In this document: piece after piece, positions 1 through 5,327 of the stretch
How positions within the stretch are numbered: position 1 is the stretch's first letter
Layout: each line of letters opens with the position of its first letter
Assembly (NCBI GenBank): GCA_016873355.1
Contig: VGXK01000039.1
Coordinates: 1 to 10,634 of the forward strand
Direction of reading: 5' to 3'
Length of the DNA: 10,634 bases
From: Phycisphaerae bacterium
GTDB taxonomy: Bacteria > Planctomycetota > Phycisphaerae > Phycisphaerales > SM1A02
The notes under the pieces: model-generated
What the model was told of the DNA's origin: nothing
Database searches by the model: none
Seen by the model: the letters and a program-made list of their open reading frames with translations, nothing else
Made by a program: the position numbers and the translations under genes

Positions 1-360
1 CGAGGTGTTCGTCGCGAGCACGGCGTTCGAAGGAAGCGTGGCGGCAAGCTCTCGAAAGATCTTCTTCTTGAGTTCCGCCTGCTCGCTCACTGCTTCGACC
101 GCCCACTCGGCCCCCCTCGCCGCGGCAAGGGAATCGCCGTGGGTGATCCGCCCGAGCGCTGCATCCGCCTCCTCCTGCTTGAGCTTCCCCTTCTCGACCG
201 CCCGCGCGAGCGTCTTGCGGTGGTACGCCTTCGCACCCTCGAGCTGCACCGGATTCACGTCGATCTGGAGAACGGAGATTCCCGCCTGGGCCCCGGTCAA
301 TGCAATACCCGAGCCCATCGTGCCCGCGCCGACGATGACCATGCTGCCTACGACCGCCAT
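1..360 (-). CDS. 3-hydroxyacyl-CoA dehydrogenase, N-terminal part (cut by window edge)
   Basis: NAD-dependent oxidation of L-3-hydroxyacyl-CoA to 3-ketoacyl-CoA, as in beta-oxidation or 3-hydroxybutyryl-CoA metabolism, is the known role of this family. The 120 visible residues form the Rossmann half. A GAGTMGSGIA dinucleotide-binding loop lies at residues 11-20, followed by an acidic residue (D34) at the end of strand 2 where the NAD ribose is bound. Further on are the WAVEAVSE segment and, at the cut, the ATNTS motif typical of the family. The start at 360 is supported by a GAAGGGAG Shine-Dalgarno-like run just upstream; Met7 (base 342) is a weaker alternative. Full members are roughly 280-310 residues, so the catalytic His and the C-terminal helical domain lie outside the window. 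Whether it is a stand-alone enzyme or part of a larger multifunctional protein cannot be told from here. It is divergent from the protease gene. Confidence 0.9.
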   Translation of the reverse strand, partial: MAVVGSMVIVGAGTMGSGIALTGAQAGISVLQIDVNPVQLEGAKAYHRKTLARAVEKGKLKQEEADAALGRITHGDSLAAARGAEWAVEAVSEQAELKKKIFRELAATLPSNAVLATNTS

Positions 361-612
361 GAGCGCTCCCTTCTGGACCCTCGAACCGGCCGAGGGGCAG
401 CCACGATAGCGAACGGCGTCGGCGCGCGAGGGTGCGTTGGCCACGCGCGCCTTTTCCGCCATCCGGATTCGATGACGGCGTCGCTAGACTCGCCGCTGCC
501 TCGGGGGGATCCGCGGCCAGCGTGGGCTGGTCGCCACGGAACTGCGCTCGGCAGCGTCCGATCGACCGTTCGGTCGAGATCCCCGTTCGCGACCTCGATC
601 AAGGAGAGCCGA
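361..612. other. Divergent intergenic region between dehydrogenase and subtilase
   Basis: This 252-base stretch separates two divergently transcribed genes and must hold promoters for both. I see no convincing protein-coding gene: the open frames that cross it are upstream extensions of, or antisense to, the flanking genes. The only clear structure is the inverted repeat at 562-577. I could not find a confident -35/-10 pair for either direction. Confidence 0.5.
562..577. promoter_or_regulatory. Inverted repeat upstream of the subtilase start (possible operator or leader hairpin)
   Basis: The sequence TCGACCG-TT-CGGTCGA has perfect 7-bp arms around a 2-base centre. It ends 35 bases before the protease ATG. 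It could be a transcription-factor operator or a small structure in the mRNA leader. Short palindromes are common by chance in high-G+C DNA, so function is only suggested by the position. Confidence 0.3.
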
Positions 613-3036
613 ATGCGTGCTCGAACGAAACTGTTGCTTGCCGCCGTGCCGGCGTCGATCATCCTCTGCGCCGCCACGGAGAGCCCGACGCCTCAGACGG
701 AATGCCCGGTCGCCACGAGGGTGGCGCAACCGCACCTTCGTCTCGACTCGCTCGGGCTCGTGCCCGACTCGGGCGACGAAGTGCTCGCGCCCGACAGCCC
801 CTTCGCCGTGCCCGACGAGTTCGTCGTCGAGTTCCATTCGAACGAATCCGCGGCGCTGCGAGCAACGCATCCGCACGGCGCGGATCTGCTTGCGGGTCCC
901 ACCGGCGTCGACGCGATCGACGGTTTCGGAATGCGAGCCGGCGTGCTCTCCCTTCGGCCGCTCCATCCCTCCGCCGATCCCCTGCGCGATCAACTGCTCG
1001 GTCGACCCGACGTCAGCGGCTGGTACATCGCGCGCATCGATCCGTCGGTGACGCCGCTGGCGACCGCGATTTCCGCGGCGCTCGCCGACCCGGGCGTGAA
1101 GCAGGCGGAGCCCATCGGACTCCATCCGGTCTACGCCGTGCCGAACGACGGCAACTATCCGAGCCAGTGGTTCCTGAATCAGTCCTCCGACAAGGACATC
1201 GATGCGCCCGAGGCGTGGGACGTCGAGAACGGCTCGCCGTCGATCATCGTCGCGGTGCTCGACACGGGCGTCCGCTACTACCACAAGGACCTGGGCGGCG
1301 TGAACGCGTCGAGCTCGAATACCACCGCCGCGGACGGCAACATGTGGCGCAACATGGCGGAAGTGAACGGCAGCGCCGGCGTCGACGACGATTCGAACGG
1401 CTATGTCGACGACTGGATCGGATGGGACTTCGTCTCGAGCGCGATCGCGTCCTGCTGGAGCGGCGAAGATTGCTCGACCGCCGACAACGATCCCCGCGAC
1501 TTCAACGGTCACGGCACGCACTGCTCCGGCATCGTCTCGGCGATGAACAACAACGGCTACGCGGTCGCGAGCGCCGGCGGCGGCTTCGGCACCGGCTCGA
1601 ACACCGCGAGCGGGGACGGCGTCGAAGTGATGGCGTGCAAGATCGGCCACTCCGCGAGCTACTTCGGGCAGGAGGTCGGCTATGTGAGCATGGCCTATGC
1701 CGCCAGCGCGCTCACGTACGCCGCGAACAAGGGCGCGAAGGTGGCCAGCTGCAGCTGGGGAAGCTCGAACTCCGGAGGCCTCGCGAGCGCGCTCGACTAC
1801 TTCATCGCCTCGGGCGGGCTCGTCTTCAAGGCCGCCGGCAATTCGAACAATCAGACCGCCGACTACATGTGCGGTCGAAGCGATGTCTACAGCGTGGCCG
1901 CCACTTCGCAGACCGACACCAAGGCGTCGTTCTCGAGCTACGGCACCTGGGTCGACATCTCGGCGCCGGGCGTCTCGATCCTGAGCACCTGGCACAATCA
2001 CGCCGCGTCGTCGTCGGACTATGTCGCGTACATGGACGGCACGAGCATGGCCACGCCGCTCGTCGCCTCGTGCGCGGCGGTCGTGTGGAGCAAGAATCCG
2101 AGCTGGACGCGCACGCAGGTGTGGGACGCGGTTCGGTTGAACACCGATCCGATCGATGCGCTCAACCCGTCCTATGTCGGCAAGCTCGGATCAGGGCGCG
2201 TCAATCTGCACAAGGCGCTCGGAGGCGGCGGCCCGCCACCGCCGAGCGGACCGAAGTACCTGCTGTCGCTCAGCGGCTCGCCGAGCCTTCCAGGCATCGG
2301 AACGGTGCCGCCGGAGGACATCGTGCAGTACGACGCAGGAACCGCCACCTGGAGCACCTACTTCGACGGTTCCGATGTCGGCCTCTCCGGCAAGACGATT
2401 GCAGGGTTCACGCGACAGGCCGACGGCTCGCTGCTCTTCGCGTTTACGGCCAGCTCGACGACGATCGCCGGCCTCAATGGCGGGCCGAACGGCACGACCA
2501 TCACCTACAACGATGTCGTGCACTTCGTGCCGACCTCGTTCGGCGCCAACACGGCCGGAACCTGGTACTTCCTCTTCGATGGCAGCGATGTCGGCCTCGA
2601 CACGAGCAGCGAGGCCATCGACGCGGTGTGCCTCACGAGCGCGGGCTACCTCGCGATCTCCACGACAGGATCTCCCTCCGTCAGCGGCCTCAGCGGCTTG
2701 GCGGACGAGGACCTGATCTTCTTCGTCGCGTCGTCGCTGGGGTCGACCACCGCCGGCACCTGGAACTGGTACTTCGACGGCAGCGATGTCGGTCTCAGCA
2801 GCACCTCGAACGAGGATGTGGATGCCGCCTTCGTCGACTCGACCGGCGCCATCTGGCTCTCGACTCTCGGCGCGTTCTCGGTGACGGGCGTGTCCGGCGA
2901 CGGCACCGATGTCGTCAAGTTCACGCCGACCTCGACCGGCAGCACCACCGCCGGCTCGTTCTCGATGCTTCTCGACGGCTCCGCCATCGGAGTGCCGAGC
3001 GGCGGGAACGTGACGGGCGTCGCCTTGCTGCCGTAG
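613..3036 (+). CDS. Secreted S8 (subtilisin-like) serine protease with C-terminal FDGSDVGL repeats
   Basis: An 807-residue exported endopeptidase. Residues 1-22 form a Sec-type signal peptide (basic MRARTK, then a hydrophobic core). Residues about 75-180 look like an inhibitory propeptide. The catalytic domain spans roughly 180-535, with the intact triad D217 (VLDTGV), H300 (NGHGTHCSG) and S478 (GTSMATP), and oxyanion N410 (AAGNSNN). An Asp-rich segment between D217 and H300 (VDDDSNGYVDDWIGWDF) resembles the calcium-type insert seen in many bacterial subtilases and explains the wide D-H spacing. A GGGGPPPPSGP linker (537-547) leads to repeats marked by FDGSDVGL at 584, 655 and 721 and a degenerate LDGSAIGV at 787, spaced 71, 66 and 66 residues. 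The start at 613 is fixed by AAGGAG at 601-606. The longer upstream open frame has no signal peptide and is rejected. The likely role is extracellular or periplasmic protein degradation. The repeats may mediate adhesion or substrate binding, which is inference. Confidence 0.93.
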   Translation: MRARTKLLLAAVPASIILCAATESPTPQTECPVATRVAQPHLRLDSLGLVPDSGDEVLAPDSPFAVPDEFVVEFHSNESAALRATHPHGADLLAGPTGVDAIDGFGMRAGVLSLRPLHPSADPLRDQLLGRPDVSGWYIARIDPSVTPLATAISAALADPGVKQAEPIGLHPVYAVPNDGNYPSQWFLNQSSDKDIDAPEAWDVENGSPSIIVAVLDTGVRYYHKDLGGVNASSSNTTAADGNMWRNMAEVNGSAGVDDDSNGYVDDWIGWDFVSSAIASCWSGEDCSTADNDPRDFNGHGTHCSGIVSAMNNNGYAVASAGGGFGTGSNTASGDGVEVMACKIGHSASYFGQEVGYVSMAYAASALTYAANKGAKVASCSWGSSNSGGLASALDYFIASGGLVFKAAGNSNNQTADYMCGRSDVYSVAATSQTDTKASFSSYGTWVDISAPGVSILSTWHNHAASSSDYVAYMDGTSMATPLVASCAAVVWSKNPSWTRTQVWDAVRLNTDPIDALNPSYVGKLGSGRVNLHKALGGGGPPPPSGPKYLLSLSGSPSLPGIGTVPPEDIVQYDAGTATWSTYFDGSDVGLSGKTIAGFTRQADGSLLFAFTASSTTIAGLNGGPNGTTITYNDVVHFVPTSFGANTAGTWYFLFDGSDVGLDTSSEAIDAVCLTSAGYLAISTTGSPSVSGLSGLADEDLIFFVASSLGSTTAGTWNWYFDGSDVGLSSTSNEDVDAAFVDSTGAIWLSTLGAFSVTGVSGDGTDVVKFTPTSTGSTTAGSFSMLLDGSAIGVPSGGNVTGVALLP

Positions 3037-3050
3037 GAACTGGACTCGCA

Positions 3051-3091
3051 GCGGTGCGTGGCGTCGCGATCAGCGCGGCGCCACGCACCGC
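3051..3091 (+). terminator. Strong hairpin after subtilase stop, putative transcription terminator
   Basis: The left arm GCGGTGCGTGGCGTCGCG (3051-3068) pairs with 3074-3091 over 18 bp, with a single T-G wobble and a 5-base loop (ATCAG). It begins 15 bases after the protease stop codon, between two convergent genes, where a terminator is expected. No T-run follows on either strand, so it is not a textbook intrinsic terminator. It could instead block 3' exonucleases or act with Rho. The structure is read directly; the function is inferred. Confidence 0.6.
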
Positions 3092-3111
3092 GCTCGCGTC
3101 GGCGCCCCGCG
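3089..3111 (+). repeat. 23-bp direct repeat, copy 1
   Basis: A 23-base G+C-rich unit containing CTCGCGTCGGCGCCCC is repeated exactly at 3160-3182, 71 bases away. It partly overlaps the right arm of the 3051-3091 hairpin. The repeats lie in the noncoding gap between the convergent subtilase and prpC genes. A related shorter unit (CCCCGCGCGT-TGCT, one base different) occurs at about 3105 and 3134, which suggests local tandem duplication. Confidence 0.7.
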
Positions 3112-3159
3112 CGTCTGCTTCGCCGCCCCCCTCCCCCGCGCGTTTGCTCTTGTGCCCCG

Positions 3160-3182
3160 CGCGCTCGCGTCGGCGCCCCGCG
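3160..3182 (+). repeat. 23-bp direct repeat, copy 2
   Basis: Exact second copy of the 3089-3111 unit. It ends 9 bases before the prpC stop codon (minus strand) and contributes to the hairpin at 3161-3188. It is probably the product of slippage or local duplication in G+C-rich spacer DNA. A functional protein-binding or RNA-structure role is possible but unsupported. Confidence 0.7.
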
Positions 3183-3188
3183 AAGCGC
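3161..3188 (-). terminator. Possible hairpin just past the prpC stop
   Basis: GCGCTCGCG (3161-3169) can pair with 3179-3188 over 9 bp with one bulged base. On the minus strand this lies 3 bases after the prpC stop codon (3192-3194). No T-run follows. It is a candidate 3'-end structure for the prpC transcript, much weaker than the 3051-3091 hairpin. Confidence 0.3.
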
Positions 3189-3191
3189 TCG

Positions 3192-4364
3192 TCACCCGTT
3201 CCAGCGACGAAGCGCCGGGCCCGTGTACTCCGCAAGCGGCCGGATGATCCGGTTGTTCGCGTGCTGCTCCATGATGTGCGCGCACCACCCGGTGATGCGG
3301 CTCGCGACGAAGATCGGCGTGTACTGCGGCACCGGAATCCCCATCACGAAGTAGGTCATGCCGCAGGGGAAATCCACGTTCGGGTGGATGTTCTTGTCGC
3401 GAAGCATGATCGCCTGCACCTCGTCGCCCAGGTCGAACCACTTCTTCGCGCTCGGCCCGAGCTTCTCCGCCAGCTTGAGTCCCCAGCGCCGGAGGATGCC
3501 GGCGCGGTGATCCCCGTTCTTGTAGACGCGATGGCCGAAGCCCATGAGCTTGCGCTTCTCCTCGAAGGCTCGCCTCATCCACGCGTCGACCGTCATTCGG
3601 CCGCCGGCGCAGTCGCGATCGATGTCTTTCAGCATCTCCATGGCCATCTCGTTCGCGCCGCCGTGCAGCGGGCCCTTCAGCGCGCCGATCCCGCCGCAGA
3701 CGGCGGAGTGCATGTCCGTCTCGGTGCTGGCGATGACGCGGCATGCGAACGTGCTCGCGTTGAAGTCGTGCTCGGCGTAAAGGATCAGCGACACGTCCAT
3801 GATCCGTGCCGCGAGCTCGTCCGGCTTCACGCCGGTCATGCACCAGAGCAGGTTGGCGCTGTGATCAAGCGATCGATCCGGCGCCACGGGCTTCCTGCCG
3901 TCGCGCCGCATCTGCCCGAAGCCGATGATCGTGGGAATCTTCGCGAGCAGGCGCTTCGACTTGCGGAGCTCCGCCTCGGGCGAGTTGTCCTCGCAGTCGG
4001 GATCCACGTGGGAAAGCAGCGACACGCCGGTGCGGAGAATGCCCATCGGATGCACCTCCGCCTGGCCGGACTTCGATTCGGCGATCCGACCCACGACGTC
4101 GAGGATTCCCTGGTCCACGTCCCGCATCGACGCGAGTTCGTCCCTGAACGCCTTCAGTTCCGAAGCGCTCGGCTTGTGCCCCACGAGCAGCAGATGCGCC
4201 ACCTCCTCGAACGAGGCGTGCTCCGCCAGATCCGCGATCTCGTAGCCGCGATAGATGAGCTGCGTCTGCGTGACCGCGCAGACCTGCGTATCCCCCACGG
4301 TCTGGCCCGCGAGTCCCCGGGTGTCGACGGGCTTGGACGGTGCCGATGGACTAGCCGCGCTCAT
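3192..4364 (-). CDS. prpC: 2-methylcitrate synthase (type II citrate synthase family)
   Basis: Cytoplasmic enzyme condensing propionyl-CoA with oxaloacetate to 2-methylcitrate; many members also use acetyl-CoA. The 390-residue length equals that of typical PrpC. Family features in order: IYRGYEIADLAEH (37-49), EEVAHLLL (53-60), AEHDFNAST with H199, GPLHGGANE with catalytic H234, GFGHRVYK with catalytic H278, NVDFPCG with catalytic D331, and the C-terminal TGWCAHIMEQ and NRIIRP segments. The N-terminal half matches PrpC best. The GFGHRVY and NVDF motifs are closer to true citrate synthase, where E. coli PrpC as I recall it has GFGHPVY and NLDW, so a dual-specificity enzyme is possible. The neighbour prpB argues for the methylcitrate role. 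The start at 4364 has an excellent AAGGAG at 5-6 bases' spacing. No dehydratase (prpD or acnD) is visible nearby. Confidence 0.8.
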   Translation of the reverse strand: MSAASPSAPSKPVDTRGLAGQTVGDTQVCAVTQTQLIYRGYEIADLAEHASFEEVAHLLLVGHKPSASELKAFRDELASMRDVDQGILDVVGRIAESKSGQAEVHPMGILRTGVSLLSHVDPDCEDNSPEAELRKSKRLLAKIPTIIGFGQMRRDGRKPVAPDRSLDHSANLLWCMTGVKPDELAARIMDVSLILYAEHDFNASTFACRVIASTETDMHSAVCGGIGALKGPLHGGANEMAMEMLKDIDRDCAGGRMTVDAWMRRAFEEKRKLMGFGHRVYKNGDHRAGILRRWGLKLAEKLGPSAKKWFDLGDEVQAIMLRDKNIHPNVDFPCGMTYFVMGIPVPQYTPIFVASRITGWCAHIMEQHANNRIIRPLAEYTGPALRRWNG

Positions 4365-4445
4365 GGGTGACTCCTTGATGTCGACGAGATTCGAGACGGG
4401 CCGCGCATGCTAGGAGAAACGAGGCCGCGTTACCATCCCGCGCGG
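4365..4445. promoter_or_regulatory. Shared 81-bp divergent promoter region of prpC and prpB
   Basis: Only 81 bases separate the prpC and prpB starts, so promoters for both directions must overlap or lie back to back here. AAGGAG sits next to the prpC start. On the prpB side, AGGAGA at 4411-4416 is too far from the ATG at 4446 to serve as its ribosome site. I see no clear operator or convincing -10/-35 pair. Common control of the two genes is an inference from the arrangement. Confidence 0.5.
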
Positions 4446-5327
4446 ATGTCGGCAAACGACGGACCAGATCGCATGCATCCCGGAGCACGGCTTCGCGCGC
4501 TCTGCGATCGCGGCGTCGTGATGATTCCCGGCGCCTTCAACGCGCTCGTCGCACGCGCCGTGCGCGCCGCCGGATTCGACGCGTGCTACATCTCCGGCGG
4601 CGCCACCGCGAACGTCGCCGGCTATCCCGACATCGGTCTGATCACGCTCACCGAGATGTGCCGCACGATCCGCGAGATCGCCGACGCATGCGGGCTTCCG
4701 GTCGTCGTCGACGCGGACACCGGCTACGGCGAGATCGAGTGCTGCGTGCGCACGGTCGTCGAGTACTCGCGCGCGGGCGCCGCGGCGCTTCACCTGGAGG
4801 ATCAGGTCTTCCCCAAGCGCTGCGGTCATCTCGACGGCAAGGAGCTCGTCCCCACGGACGCGATGGTCGAGAAGATCCGCGCCATGGCGGCGCATCGATC
4901 CGATCCGTCGTTCGTGATCATCGCCCGCACGGACGCGCGGCACGTGAGCGGCTTCGACGACGCGGTGGCGCGCGCCGATGCGTACCGCCGCGCGGGCGCC
5001 GACGCGATCTTCCCGGAAGGACTCGAGAGCGAGCAGGAGTTCGAGCGCTTCGCGAAGGCGAGCCCCGGACTGCTGCTGGCGAACATGACCGAGTTCGGCA
5101 AGACGCCCGACATCACGGCGGATCGCTTCGGGGAGCTCGGCTATCGGCTCGTGATCTATCCGCTCAGCATGATGCGCGTGGCGATGGGAGAGGTCGTGCG
5201 CGGCCTTCGCACGCTTCGCAGGGACGGCTCGGTGCGCTCGCTGCTCGAACGCATGCAGAGTCGCGCCGAGCTCTACGAGCTGCTCGGCTACAAGCCCGGC
5301 GAGGCATGGCACTTCAGCGAGCGATGA
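4446..5327 (+). CDS. prpB: 2-methylisocitrate lyase
   Basis: Cleaves 2-methylisocitrate to pyruvate and succinate, the last step of the methylcitrate cycle. The 293-residue protein belongs to the isocitrate lyase/PEP mutase TIM-barrel family. Seen in order: ISGGATAN near the N-terminus, the metal/substrate site VVVDADTGYGE with D89 and D91, LHLEDQ, the signature KRCGHLDGK with catalytic C126, ARTDA, ANMTEFGKTP, YPLSMMR and the C-terminal MQSRAELYELLGY. KRCGH rather than KKCGH, together with the short length, separates it from true isocitrate lyase. The start is uncertain: 4446 (MSANDG) is chosen for its likeness to PrpB N-termini, but it has no good Shine-Dalgarno. 4407 and 4473 are in-frame alternatives. 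Its 3' end overlaps the opposing kinase gene by 14 bp, with no room for a terminator between them. Confidence 0.9.
   Translation: MSANDGPDRMHPGARLRALCDRGVVMIPGAFNALVARAVRAAGFDACYISGGATANVAGYPDIGLITLTEMCRTIREIADACGLPVVVDADTGYGEIECCVRTVVEYSRAGAAALHLEDQVFPKRCGHLDGKELVPTDAMVEKIRAMAAHRSDPSFVIIARTDARHVSGFDDAVARADAYRRAGADAIFPEGLESEQEFERFAKASPGLLLANMTEFGKTPDITADRFGELGYRLVIYPLSMMRVAMGEVVRGLRTLRRDGSVRSLLERMQSRAELYELLGYKPGEAWHFSER

Noticed and set aside
5..409. Plus-strand open frame at the left edge
   Set aside because: It is the antisense of the dehydrogenase N-terminus, whose Rossmann motif is unmistakable.
139..612. Upstream extension of the subtilase reading frame
   Set aside because: It overlaps the dehydrogenase gene, is Arg-rich, and would bury the signal peptide. 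The ATG at 613 has a strong ribosome site.
638..682. Possible lipoprotein signal (IILC) in the protease
   Set aside because: The residue before Cys is Leu, where a lipobox needs a small residue such as Gly, Ala or Ser, so an ordinary signal peptide is more likely.
484..2001. A 505-codon minus-strand open frame antisense to the subtilase
   Set aside because: Low-complexity Arg/Ala/Val composition and no recognisable motif. The opposite strand carries the intact catalytic triad.
3092..3191. CRISPR-like array from the repeated G+C-rich units
   Set aside because: Only two exact copies 71 bases apart, G+C-rich and partly overlapping hairpins. There is no repeat-spacer regularity and no cas genes.
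432..4370. A 1312-codon open frame on the plus strand running through the protease and antisense to prpC
   Set aside because: It is Arg- and Ala-rich with no domain, spans two genes that have clear catalytic motifs, and is the expected shadow frame of high-G+C coding DNA.
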